This document shows, in pieces, positions 34,096 to 41,355 of a stretch of DNA of 64,000 nt (the first letter of the stretch is position 1; the number at the start of each line of letters is the position of its first letter). This DNA comes from an uncultured Oscillospiraceae bacterium (GTDB taxonomy: Bacteria; Bacillota; Clostridia; Oscillospirales; Ruminococcaceae). The stretch covers positions 1 to 64,000 of the forward strand of contig CAJUSD010000013.1 of NCBI GenBank assembly GCA_910589145.1, in the 5' to 3' direction. The position numbers and the translations under genes were made by a program. The notes beneath the pieces were generated by a model, which was not told the origin of the DNA, did no database searches, and saw only the letters and a list, made by a program, of their open reading frames with translations.

Positions 34096-34172
34096 ATAAC
34101 TGTCCTTAGAAAGTATCCAGGGTACAGCGGCAGAAACCGTTCTCCTGGGGGACTGGAATGGAGGTTTTTCCA

Positions 34173-34526
34173 ATGTCTGAAAAAGATTTTGACCAGGGTT
34201 TTACGGATGAATCATTGGAGGAAAATGATCTTATGCCGGACCTTATTAGTTTGATAGATGATGACGGCAAAGAGTATGAATTTGAGATTTTAGATTCCTA
34301 TGAATGTGATGAAGGACATTATATAGCGATTGCGCCTTATACATCAGAGGAAGATCTTGACGAAGGAGATTTGATGATTCTCAAGGCCGTTGACGACGAG
34401 GAAGATGAAGGAGAATTCTATTATTCCCCCATTGAGGACGATGCAGAATTTAACCGTATCTCTGAAATTTTTGTCCGTCGTTTGGAAGAATTTTACGATA
34501 TTGTTGAAGACCCGGAGAACGAATAG
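34173..34526 (+). CDS. DUF1292 family protein (YrzB-like)
   Basis: This 117-residue very acidic protein has the DUF1292 core: LISLIDDDGKEYEFEILDSYECDEGHYIAIAPY followed by DDEEDEGEFYYSPIEDDAEFNRISE. DUF1292/YrzB proteins are widespread in Firmicutes, with no known activity. ATG 34173 follows GGAGG at 8-bp spacing; ATG 34158 lies before that site. It is placed between the divergently read ppx and the 6S RNA. Such small acidic proteins are often near alaS/yrrK-type loci in other genomes, but not here. Confidence 0.88.
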   Translation: MSEKDFDQGFTDESLEENDLMPDLISLIDDDGKEYEFEILDSYECDEGHYIAIAPYTSEEDLDEGDLMILKAVDDEEDEGEFYYSPIEDDAEFNRISEIFVRRLEEFYDIVEDPENE

Positions 34527-34565
34527 CTGCCTGACTGCTGTGTATACTAACTTTCGGTAGATAAT

Positions 34566-34754
34566 AATTCCTGCTGTGTTCGAGTAAACATGGTTTTTTA
34601 TAATCCAACACCTTTTTTTAGGAAGCTCTGATACTCCCGGACGGATTGCAGACCTCCCGGCTTTTGCCGGACGAAGGGAGCGTGAACACCTGGGGAGGGC
34701 ATCCACCTGTCAATGACGGGTTTTAAGCGGCTGTGTGACGGCATGGCGGGATAT
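34566..34754 (+). ncRNA. ssrS: 6S RNA (regulator of sigma-A RNA polymerase)
   Basis: About 190 nt fold as a long rod with a terminal stem. TCCTGCTGTGTT near 34,569-34,580 pairs over 12 positions, counting G-U pairs, with GGCATGGCGGGA near 34,740-34,751. The 5' part has TGTTCG after the stem, and the 3' part has GGCATGGCGGG, as in the E. coli 6S RNA (UGUUCG and GGCGGCAUCUCGG). The length matches the typical 180-200 nt, and a strong terminator follows 12 nt later. The exact 5' end is not set. 6S RNA sequesters the housekeeping polymerase in stationary phase. This is recognition by pattern, not by a covariance model. Confidence 0.75.
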
Positions 34755-34764
34755 TGAAAATAAT

Positions 34765-34806
34765 AGGTTCTGTTTTGCCTTATGGTAGAGCAGAACCTTT
34801 TTATTT
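34765..34806 (+). terminator. Terminator of 6S RNA
   Basis: AGGTTCTG (34765-34772) pairs with CAGAACCT (34791-34798), followed by TTTTATTTG. Confidence 0.85.
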
Positions 34807-34941
34807 GTGAGTAAAGGCCTCCGGCTTTGAGGACACTTTTTACATACAACATAAAGCTTTTTCCATTGAATCCATCGTATAACTTCCCCCAAACCGAGAA
34901 AACTAAATGTATCTTTAAGACTGTGGAGGGTTCCATTCCCC

Positions 34942-35316
34942 ATGAATGAAAAACGAAACTATAAATTAAAGAAATATCTTCCCTTAGCAGGCGGATTTTG
35001 TACAGGCATTCTAAACGGCCTTTTTGGAGCAGGCGGAGGGATGGTTGCAGTCCCTTTCCTGCGTTCTGGCGGATTAGACGAAAAACAAAGCCACGCTTCT
35101 TCTGTTGCGTTGTTGATGGCATTGTCTTTTGTCAGTACAATGCTCTATTTGCGGCGCGGTTCGATGACAGTCCAGGACGCCCTCCCTTATTTGCCAGGTG
35201 CGTTGGCCGGAAGTGCAACGGGTGCATTGCTGATGCCTAAAATATCCACCAAATGGTTGAAACGCATCTTCGGCCTTTTGATGATTTACGGTGGGATTCG
35301 GATGGTGATGGGCTGA
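34942..35316 (+). CDS. TSUP (TauE/SafE) family permease, N-terminal-type half
   Basis: The 124-residue protein has three to four hydrophobic helices and the TSUP signature GGFCTGILNGLFGAGGGMVAVPFL near residue 15-35, followed by QSHASSVALLMALSFVSTMLYLRRG. Full-length TSUP permeases have about 250 residues and eight helices, so this is half the normal size. Its stop overlaps the start of the next half (TGATG) and the two may form one transporter as separate polypeptides. The substrate, sulfite or a related anion, is not defined. Confidence 0.85.
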   Translation: MNEKRNYKLKKYLPLAGGFCTGILNGLFGAGGGMVAVPFLRSGGLDEKQSHASSVALLMALSFVSTMLYLRRGSMTVQDALPYLPGALAGSATGALLMPKISTKWLKRIFGLLMIYGGIRMVMG

Positions 35317-35735
35317 TGATTTCCATTATAATTGCTTCATTTTTTTCAGCAGTCTGTGCAGCTTTGGGGCTTGGCGGCGGAACGGTACTAATGTTGTACT
35401 TTGCCCTTCTCACAGAAATTCCTCAGCAGCAGGCGCAGGGAATTAATCTGCTTCTTTTCCTGCCAGTAGCAGCTTTATCGTTATGGTTCCATACCAAAAA
35501 CAAGCTGGTTGCATGGAAACAAATTATATGGGTGATTCTTTGTGGACTTCCTGGTGTTTTTTTAGGGTGCTGGCTGTCCGAATGGCTGGATGTAGAATGG
35601 CTGAGAAAAGCTTTTGGAGGTTTTCTTTTACTAATGGGTATACATGAATTTTTGGCAAAAAGTGCAGATAAAAATTCAAAAAAAGATGAACAGGGCAAAT
35701 CCCCCTCCCCTTCTAAGAAACCAAATATAAATTAA
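35316..35735 (+). CDS. TSUP (TauE/SafE) family permease, C-terminal-type half
   Basis: The 139-residue protein has four hydrophobic helices and its own TSUP signature (SAVCAALGLGGGTVLMLYF...QQAQGINLLLFLPVAALSLWFH), then CGLPGVFLGCWLSEWLDVEWLRKAFGGFLLLMG. The tail is a polar lysine- and serine-rich stretch. The start is the ATG overlapping the upstream stop by 1 bp, so it depends on upstream translation. The two halves may assemble as a heterodimer. Ancestral half TSUP genes of this kind are plausible. A terminator follows at 35747-35778. Confidence 0.85.
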   Translation: MISIIIASFFSAVCAALGLGGGTVLMLYFALLTEIPQQQAQGINLLLFLPVAALSLWFHTKNKLVAWKQIIWVILCGLPGVFLGCWLSEWLDVEWLRKAFGGFLLLMGIHEFLAKSADKNSKKDEQGKSPSPSKKPNIN

Positions 35736-35746
35736 GATTATTTTAT

Positions 35747-35778
35747 TTCGCTAAATATTTATTTAGCGAATATTTTTA
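35747..35778 (+). terminator. Terminator of the half-TSUP operon
   Basis: TTCGCTAAAT (35747-35756) pairs with ATTTAGCGAA (35761-35770), followed by TATTTTTA. Confidence 0.85.
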
Positions 35779-35831
35779 TGAAATGCAGATATTGCTTTTC
35801 TAAAAATATCAACTGTTCAACAAAGTTTGGT

Positions 35832-35937
35832 TTTTCCGTGCTTGCGAGCACGACAAGGGCCCGTTTCAGGAAAGCCCCGTTGACACCCAACTCTTTTTCA
35901 TCCAATTTAGGTTGTAATCGTCTTAGGTTATGCCTGC
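35832..35937 (-). repeat. Dispersed intergenic repeat, copy 1
   Basis: On the minus strand this copy reads GCAGGCATAA ... GATGAAAAAGAGTTGGGTGTC, then a variable middle, and ends in a GTGCTCGCAAGCAC stem. It shares its order of blocks with the copies at 43.6, 46.9, 47.2 and 61.4 kb, and GCAGGCATAA is identical to the 61.3 kb copy. It is an imperfect, diverged member. Confidence 0.55.
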
Positions 35938-35991
35938 AACTAAAATTTTCTATCAAATTTGTGTTATTCTGGTAATTTCCTTATCAAAGAA

Positions 35992-36070
35992 TTGAACCAA
36001 CCTGTTTTTTGTGGTAAAATAGGATTAAGGCGAAACAGAGCACTTCGTTTGGCGGAGTGTTCCATTTTTA
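35992..36070 (+). promoter_or_regulatory. Promoter and leader attenuator-like hairpin of the DUF3825 gene
   Basis: TTGAAC (35992-35997), 17 bp, TAAAAT (36015-36020) form a fair sigma-A promoter. Transcription would start near 36,027. A stem of GAGCACTTCG (36038-36047) and CGGAGTGTTC (36053-36062), with G-U pairs, is followed by CATTTTTATTC, which has the shape of a rho-independent terminator within the first 45 nt of the transcript. It is thus a candidate attenuator. Confidence 0.5.
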
Positions 36071-36090
36071 TTCAAAGGAGGTGCTGCGTT

Positions 36091-38034
36091 GTGTCACACA
36101 TGCTGCTTAAACGATATCCCAGCCTGTACGACCTGGTATATCTCAGCAGCTATCTATATGAAACAGAAGGCTTTTATAAATGTAAGTATAACTCGGCCAT
36201 TCCTCCTTGGTCAGTAATGAGCAGGGCTTATATTTCAGCGCAGGACAGCGATTTTATATGGAGACAGGGATTATCTCCAGCCACTCCAAAGACGGCAGAC
36301 CGTCTGCTAATTACCACATGCTTTTCAGCAGGCCCTAATGATCCTTTGCTTTTATTATGTATACGCAATCGTAAACCAATGTCGAAATCCCCCTGGTATG
36401 CAGAACGTTTTATTCCCCGGAGCGAATTCATACGCAATGGGCAGTTTGCAGGAATACCAGAAGGCGAATGGCTGCGTAAGTGGGCAATTATCCGTTTAGG
36501 CGAAACGCATGACTATTTTGGAGCACTTGCCGAACTTCAAAAAATGACGCTTAATGACGAACGGTGGTATTTTGGGAAAAAAGAAGATAAACGCTACCCT
36601 ATCCTTGGAAACTATCTCAGATATGTATTCTACAAATTATGGATGGATCAATATATTTGTTACAGTGCAGATAAGCAGATGGCTGCCTTTAATACCGGGC
36701 TTGTAAATAATAAATATGAATATATTTATGCTGTATTTGACCGGATGTCTCCCATTAATGGAAAAGTATGGAATTTAAAGGGGTTTTGTATTGCTGGAGA
36801 GCAGGGATTAGGAAAGGAATTTCTTCGGCAGTTTAGTCCCGTTCCACGTCCGGCACGGTTTTTTACCCGGACGGCAGAATTGATATATGAAATTAATTAT
36901 GAACTTCCCCTGTCTGCCCAGCTCCCCTTTATTGATTATAATCATATTCTTCATGACAATTTGAGCCGTTTTCCCCTCCCGTTTCTTCACAGCATTTGTT
37001 TCGGCTATGATAAAATTCAAAAATTGTTGACACAGATTTCTTTGGAAAGCTCGAAAACATCTGGGGCTTTGTTGGATGAGCTATGGGAGAAAATAGACGG
37101 TTTGATGGATGATGAATTATATCTTCGCATGAAAGGGCTGATAGAACGGGCGGTTCAAATGGCCATGCGCCGCGTCATGTGGAACTATAAAACGGCGATA
37201 CCTGTTTATTTTCCTACACGCAATACCATTTCATGGTTATTGCCTCTTGCACTGACTGCTGGAAGCAAAGCCGATGTAGCCCTAGTGGTAGAACGATTCC
37301 CCAACGGGAACTTGGAAGGCCATACTGTATTGGATTTAGATATGGCCTATACAGATGCCCGTCTGGTAAGTAAACCGGAAAGCGACTGGCTCTCTCCCGA
37401 TATCATTCAAATGGGAATAGAGACACGGCAAGTTATTGAAAAAAGCAAAAAGCAGGAACAACTCCCCCTCCATTTCCAACGAACCGCTCCAGCCGCATAT
37501 ACGGAGGATATTCCTGTCAAACCTGTCGTTCCTGCTCCTAAGGAGTCTTTAGATCCCTCAGAATCCTCTCTAGCAGAAAGAAAAAGCCCTTCTCAAGAAT
37601 CTGTTTCTAAAAATCTTTTTAAAGCCAAAAAGCCAAAACGTCTCTCTACCCAAACAGATCATTTAAAAAAATCTGCTGCTGGAAAAACATTGAAAAAGGG
37701 AGCACAGCCTGCACCACATCCCAAAGAAACGCGCAGTGCCTTGGAAATCCTCCATTCCCAAGCTGGGAAAGATATAAAGATTACAGAGGAACTGATAGGG
37801 CGGCATATTACACTTTCCAGTGTATCTGCAATCAAAAATCGCAGAGGGCTGCAGGGCATTTATCAGGGAGTGGTTGTCACCATTCCCCAAAAAGCCCTTT
37901 CTCAAAATATGTCCTTTTATACCGGAAAGCCTATGAATGTGGTTATCACTGGGACAAATACCCAAAAAACGCAGTATACTGCTGCCCCGGTGCATGGAAA
38001 TGCGTCTTCTTTTAAACAGGAGAAAACGACATGA
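36091..38034 (+). CDS. DUF3825 domain protein with low-complexity linker
   Basis: This 647-residue protein has a DUF3825 domain in its middle: EYIYAVFDRMSPINGKVWNLKGFC, PRPARFFTRTAELIYE, FIDYNHILHDNLSRFPLP, MWNYKTAIPVYFPTR and the terminal ADVALVVERF...HTVLDLDMAYTDARLVSKPESDWL. The N-terminal 200 residues match nothing I recognise, and from about residue 440 there is a Pro/Ser/Lys-rich linker, then a 75-residue C-terminal domain (KITEELIGRHITLSS...VVVTIPQKALSQNMSFYTGKPMNVVITG). DUF3825 occurs in stress and RNA-linked proteins. GTG 36091 is at 9-bp spacing from AAAGGAGG and is preferred over ATG 36100. It overlaps yaaA by 4 bp. Confidence 0.8.
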   Translation: MSHMLLKRYPSLYDLVYLSSYLYETEGFYKCKYNSAIPPWSVMSRAYISAQDSDFIWRQGLSPATPKTADRLLITTCFSAGPNDPLLLLCIRNRKPMSKSPWYAERFIPRSEFIRNGQFAGIPEGEWLRKWAIIRLGETHDYFGALAELQKMTLNDERWYFGKKEDKRYPILGNYLRYVFYKLWMDQYICYSADKQMAAFNTGLVNNKYEYIYAVFDRMSPINGKVWNLKGFCIAGEQGLGKEFLRQFSPVPRPARFFTRTAELIYEINYELPLSAQLPFIDYNHILHDNLSRFPLPFLHSICFGYDKIQKLLTQISLESSKTSGALLDELWEKIDGLMDDELYLRMKGLIERAVQMAMRRVMWNYKTAIPVYFPTRNTISWLLPLALTAGSKADVALVVERFPNGNLEGHTVLDLDMAYTDARLVSKPESDWLSPDIIQMGIETRQVIEKSKKQEQLPLHFQRTAPAAYTEDIPVKPVVPAPKESLDPSESSLAERKSPSQESVSKNLFKAKKPKRLSTQTDHLKKSAAGKTLKKGAQPAPHPKETRSALEILHSQAGKDIKITEELIGRHITLSSVSAIKNRRGLQGIYQGVVVTIPQKALSQNMSFYTGKPMNVVITGTNTQKTQYTAAPVHGNASSFKQEKTT

Positions 38035-38798
38035 TTCTTATTTTATCCCCGGCAAAAAATATGATAGATGCGGCAGATGTACCTGATTGGAACATTCGTC
38101 CTTTATCCCGGCCTGCATTCCTACAGGAAGCGTCATTTTTATCCAAAGAGCTGAAGCAGTTCAGTCCCTGGCAGCTAGAAACAATTTTAGGCGTTAATCC
38201 TTCCCTTGCCTTGAAAGCATTTGGACAGTATCAAAGGTTTCACGCCGAAAATGGAAATGTTCCTGCTCTGCTTTCTTATCAGGGGCTGCAATACCAGCAT
38301 CTTTCCTCTATTGATTTTTCTCCCTTGGATTGGGATGCAGCCCAGGATAGGCTTCGGGTTATCAGTGCCCTATATGGCGTACTTCGTCCCTTGGACGCAG
38401 TTCTCCCCTACCGTTTGGAAATGCTTTGCCGACATTCTTTTGCCGGAAAACGGCTTTACCGCTTTTGGGGAGATCGGATATGGAAAAATCTTTCCCAAAT
38501 GCATTCTGATGAACCGATTATAAATCTCGCTTCTCAGGAATATGCAAAGACGGTTATTCCTTATGCAGCCGGAAAAATGATAACCTGTGATTTTCTCATT
38601 TCCAAACATGGGCGTTTTGTTTGTATTGCAACCATTGCAAAAATGGCGCGGGGCCAAATGGCACGTATGGTTGTAAAAAAACGTCTAAACCATCCAGAAG
38701 AATTACAGGCTTTTCAATGGGGAGGTTTTGCCTTTCAGCCGCGTCTTTCCTCGGAATGTCATTATACCTTTATAGCGGATAAACGACAGGCTTTATAG
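38031..38798 (+). CDS. yaaA: YaaA family peroxide stress protein (UPF0246)
   Basis: The 255-residue protein matches YaaA end to end: MILILSPAKNMIDAADV, FLQEASFLSKELKQFSPWQLETILGVNPSLA, ALLSYQGLQYQHLSSIDF, VISALYGVLRPLDAVLPYRLEM, YRFWGDRIWK, IINLASQEYAKTV and RPGQMARMV-like RGQMARMVVKKR. In E. coli, YaaA lowers free intracellular iron and so limits peroxide damage. The start overlaps the DUF3825 stop by ATGA, so the two are coupled. It is followed 20 bp later by eutS. Confidence 0.93.
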   Translation: MILILSPAKNMIDAADVPDWNIRPLSRPAFLQEASFLSKELKQFSPWQLETILGVNPSLALKAFGQYQRFHAENGNVPALLSYQGLQYQHLSSIDFSPLDWDAAQDRLRVISALYGVLRPLDAVLPYRLEMLCRHSFAGKRLYRFWGDRIWKNLSQMHSDEPIINLASQEYAKTVIPYAAGKMITCDFLISKHGRFVCIATIAKMARGQMARMVVKKRLNHPEELQAFQWGGFAFQPRLSSECHYTFIADKRQAL

Positions 38799-38818
38799 GT
38801 TTTCTGGAAGGAGTTTAA

Positions 38819-39229
38819 ATGACTATGGATATTATTGAAAAAATAAATAAAGCGAATGCTGTTGACATCCTCTCCGCAGAAGGTAAACTTAGAATCATTC
38901 AGGAAATTGTCCCCGGCAAACAAATTACTATGGCTCATATTATTGCGGGGCCAGATGGATGTATTTATCAAAAATTGGGCCTGAATCCCAAAATTGACTA
39001 TGCTAAGGCTGCAATCGGGATAGTTACCCTCAGCCCCAGCGAATCCGCAATTATAGCAGGAGATATTGCCATTAAAACCTCTGGCGTGGATCTGGGGTTT
39101 ATTGACCGATTCAGTGGCTCATTGATTGTAACTGGAAATTTTTCGCAGGTGGATGCTGCCATGAAAGCAATACTTTCTTATTTTCGTGAAACAATGGGCT
39201 TTGCAGTCTGTGAAGTTACCAGAACCTGA
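38819..39229 (+). CDS. eutS: EutS-like bacterial microcompartment shell protein (BMC domain)
   Basis: The 136-residue product contains the EutS BMC core RIIQEIVPGKQITMAHIIAGPDGCIYQKLG, AIGIVTLSPSESAIIAGDIAIKTSGVDLGFIDRFSGSLIVTG and ETMGFAVCEVTRT. EutS hexamers form part of the ethanolamine-utilisation shell. Compared with EutS there is an extra N-terminal stretch of about 22 residues (MDIIEKINKANAVDILSAEG), which could be an anchoring or signalling helix. No other shell protein or ethanolamine enzyme is visible in the window, so it is an orphan. AAGGAG lies 6 bp before the ATG. Confidence 0.9.
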   Translation: MTMDIIEKINKANAVDILSAEGKLRIIQEIVPGKQITMAHIIAGPDGCIYQKLGLNPKIDYAKAAIGIVTLSPSESAIIAGDIAIKTSGVDLGFIDRFSGSLIVTGNFSQVDAAMKAILSYFRETMGFAVCEVTRT

Positions 39230-39539
39230 TACCAGCTAATTTGCGGGTACGGCCCGAGACGAGTACCCGCCAGACGCAAAACATCCTTGTACAAATAAAA
39301 AGGGAATAACAATATTTTTAAAAAGAAAAAAGCCTGTTTGCGGAGGCAGAAACATTGTAGCGGAAAGCTAAAAATTTTTTGACTTAGTGAATACCAATTC
39401 GTGGATACTAATTTTCGGTTAAGTGGAATGTAAAAGTCGGGAGTTCAATTTCGCGGATCTCATTGAAGATAAGCCTTTCAGATGGTCTTCTTCCGCCAGC
39501 CCTCTTGTACCCTTTACAAACCAGAAAGAAGCCGCCAAA
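39230..39539 (+). other. Intergenic region: hairpin and repeat module B
   Basis: A perfect stem GCGGGTAC/GTACCCGC (39243-39270) follows the eutS stop. From about 39,283 to 39,430 it resembles the 61,478-61,700 region (GTACAAATAAAAAGGG, AAAAGAAAAAAGCC, GTTTGC, TAGTGAATACCAATTCG). The rest up to the eutP start is unassigned. An in-frame extension of eutP covers 39,423-39,539 but has no ribosome binding site. Confidence 0.5.
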
Positions 39540-39992
39540 ATGAAAAAAATCATCCTAATTGGCCGCAGTGAGTGCGGCAAAACAACCCTGACACAAGCCT
39601 TGAAGGGCGATACCATTCATTATCATAAAACTCAATATGTCAATCATTATGATGTTATTATTGATACACCAGGAGAATATATTCAAACCAAAAACCTAGG
39701 TGGAGCAATCGCAATGTACTCTTTTGAAGCAGACGTAGTAGGTCTATTGCTCAGTGCTACAGAACCCTTTTCCCTCTATCCTCCCTGTGTCACTGCACAA
39801 GCCAACCGCGAGGTAATTGGGATTGTTACACAGATAGACCATCCCGGCGCAGACCCGGAACAGGCGGAGCGCTGGCTTCGCCTAGCAGGCTGTGAAACCG
39901 TCTTTCACGTAAGCTCCTATACTGGGGAAGGAATCTGGAAAATTTTAGAATATCTCAGGGAGGATGGGGAATTTCTTCCCTGGGAGATTTAA
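39540..39992 (+). CDS. eutP: EutP/PduV family microcompartment-associated GTPase-like protein
   Basis: The 150-residue protein starts KKIILIGRSECGKTTLTQALKG, a P-loop, and has DVIIDTPGEYIQTKN, AIAMYSFEADVVGLLLSATEPFSLYPPCVTAQANREVIGIVTQIDHPGADPEQAERWLRLAG and VFHVSSYTGEGI, as in EutP/PduV. It may bind nucleotides, and members are linked to microcompartment trafficking or acetate kinase activity. The frame extends 39 codons upstream, but ATG 39540 begins the family N-terminus. Its ribosome binding site is weak. It lies 310 bp after eutS and 35 bp before sir2. Confidence 0.88.
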   Translation: MKKIILIGRSECGKTTLTQALKGDTIHYHKTQYVNHYDVIIDTPGEYIQTKNLGGAIAMYSFEADVVGLLLSATEPFSLYPPCVTAQANREVIGIVTQIDHPGADPEQAERWLRLAGCETVFHVSSYTGEGIWKILEYLREDGEFLPWEI

Positions 39993-40027
39993 GGAGCTAT
40001 AAAGCAACATAAAGGAGGGATCTGGTT

Positions 40028-40744
40028 ATGAACCAGCTTTTATGGGAAAAAATTCAGGAAAGCCGTTATATTGTATTTTTCGGAGGAGCGGGCGTGTCTA
40101 CAGAAAGCGGTGTTCCTGACTTCCGAAGTGCAGATGGTCTCTATCACCAAAAATACGCCTACCCTCCAGAAGTCATACTCAGCCATAGTTTTTTCAATCA
40201 TAATACAGAAGAGTTCTACCGTTTTTACCGCGATAAAATGCTTTATACAGAGGCAGAACCCAACCCAGCCCATAAAGCTTTGGCAAAATTGGAGGAAATG
40301 GGAAAATTAAAAGCGGTTATTACTCAAAATATTGATGGTCTGCATCAAAAAGCAGGGAGCAAATGTGTTTTGGAACTTCATGGTTCCGTTCATCGCAATC
40401 ATTGCCAAAGCTGTGGAAAATTTTATGGTTTAGACAACATTCTTGCGTCGGTAGGAGTTCCAAGATGTACCTGTGGAGGGATCATAAAACCGGATGTTGT
40501 ACTGTATGAAGAACCTTTGGACGATAAAGTTGTCCATCAGGCGGTACGCTACATTCAAAAGGCTGACTTGCTGGTTGTCGGCGGAACGTCTTTAAGCGTC
40601 TACCCTGCCGCTGGATTCATTCAATATCTGCGAAATGGAAAGATGGCAGTTATCAACAGGGACCCAACTCCTGCTGACAGCCGTGCGGATTTAGTTCTGC
40701 GGGAACCTATTGGACAGGTTCTTTCCATAGATGAACAAATATAA
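40028..40744 (+). CDS. cobB: Sir2 family NAD-dependent protein deacylase
   Basis: The 238-residue enzyme has the Sir2 motifs GGAGVSTESGVPDFRSADGLYH, AVITQNIDGLHQKAGS, catalytic histidine in LELHGSVHRNHC, two CxxC zinc pairs (CQSC and CTC), GGIIKPDVVLYEE and LVVGGTSLSVYPA. It removes acyl groups from lysines while consuming NAD+ to make O-acetyl-ADP-ribose. It has an AAAGGAGG ribosome binding site. Genes of tRNA methylation and RNA 2'-phosphate removal follow by 14 bp, and KptA also uses NAD+, so an NAD-linked RNA or stress module is suggested. Confidence 0.93.
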   Translation: MNQLLWEKIQESRYIVFFGGAGVSTESGVPDFRSADGLYHQKYAYPPEVILSHSFFNHNTEEFYRFYRDKMLYTEAEPNPAHKALAKLEEMGKLKAVITQNIDGLHQKAGSKCVLELHGSVHRNHCQSCGKFYGLDNILASVGVPRCTCGGIIKPDVVLYEEPLDDKVVHQAVRYIQKADLLVVGGTSLSVYPAAGFIQYLRNGKMAVINRDPTPADSRADLVLREPIGQVLSIDEQI

Positions 40745-40758
40745 AGGAGGAACGCATT

Positions 40759-41355
40759 ATGTCTATTGGTCTAAATACACGTCATATTGCCCATCGTTTT
40801 CTTAAAGAGCACGTTCAGCCGGGCGCTTTTTGCATTGACGCCACTGCCGGGCGAGGGAGAGATACCCTCCTTCTCTGCCAATTGGCCGGTGAAAAAGGAA
40901 AGGTATTGGCTTTTGACATCCAATTGGAAGCAGTCGCCAGCACCAGGAAGCTTTTAGAAGAAAACAGCATGTCCAATTGGGCTTATGTATTTTTGGAAAG
41001 CCATACCAATATAGATTTATACGCTGAACCAAAAACCGCAGACGCTATTGTCTTTAATTTTGGTTGGCTGCCCGGTGGAGATCATACGCTCCATACTGAA
41101 ACCAAAACCAGCCTGGATGCTATTCAAAAGGGATTAAAGCTGCTGAAACCCGGTGGAATTATGAGTTTGTGTTTATATTATGGAAAGGAAACCGGGTTTG
41201 CAGAAACAGACGCTATCCTGAAGTATCTGGAAACAGTTGATAATCAGGAATACACAGTTGTTGTCAGTTCATTTGCTAACCGTCCCAACTGCCCCCCTAT
41301 TGCAGTGTGTATTCTTCGGGATGATATTAAGTCTGGAGAGGAGAATTCTATTTGA
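40759..41355 (+). CDS. mnmM: tRNA 5-aminomethyl-2-thiouridine methyltransferase, MnmM/YtqB family
   Basis: The 198-residue class I methyltransferase follows B. subtilis YtqB, now known as MnmM: AFCIDATAGRGRDTLLLCQLAGEKGKVLAFDIQ (motif I and II), the NFGWLPGGDHTLHTETKTSLDAI family box, LLKPGGIMSLCLYYG and PNCPPIAVCIL. MnmM methylates nm5(s2)U34 in tRNA wobble positions. All SAM-binding features seem intact. It is 14 bp after sir2 and overlaps kptA by 4 bp, so these genes are translated together. Confidence 0.88.
   Translation: MSIGLNTRHIAHRFLKEHVQPGAFCIDATAGRGRDTLLLCQLAGEKGKVLAFDIQLEAVASTRKLLEENSMSNWAYVFLESHTNIDLYAEPKTADAIVFNFGWLPGGDHTLHTETKTSLDAIQKGLKLLKPGGIMSLCLYYGKETGFAETDAILKYLETVDNQEYTVVVSSFANRPNCPPIAVCILRDDIKSGEENSI

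Larger units (their letters stand above)
35736..36090 (+). other. Intergenic region: terminator, repeat copy, promoter, attenuator
   Basis: This 355-bp stretch holds, in order, the TSUP terminator (35747-35778), one copy of the dispersed repeat family (35832-35937), a sigma-A promoter (TTGAAC 35992-35997, 17 bp, TAAAAT 36015-36020) and a leader hairpin (36036-36070) right before the ribosome binding site of the DUF3825 gene. The 65-residue frames seen here are repeat sequence and not genes. Confidence 0.6.

Noticed and set aside
35759..35975. Two 65-residue frames on opposite strands in the 35.8 kb intergenic region
   Set aside because: They are the two strands of the repeat copy and its flanks, with no ribosome binding site.
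39423..39539. N-terminal extension of the EutP frame (39 residues)
   Set aside because: It lacks a ribosome binding site, has a composition unlike EutP, and lies in or next to a repeat region. The family N-terminus begins at ATG 39540.
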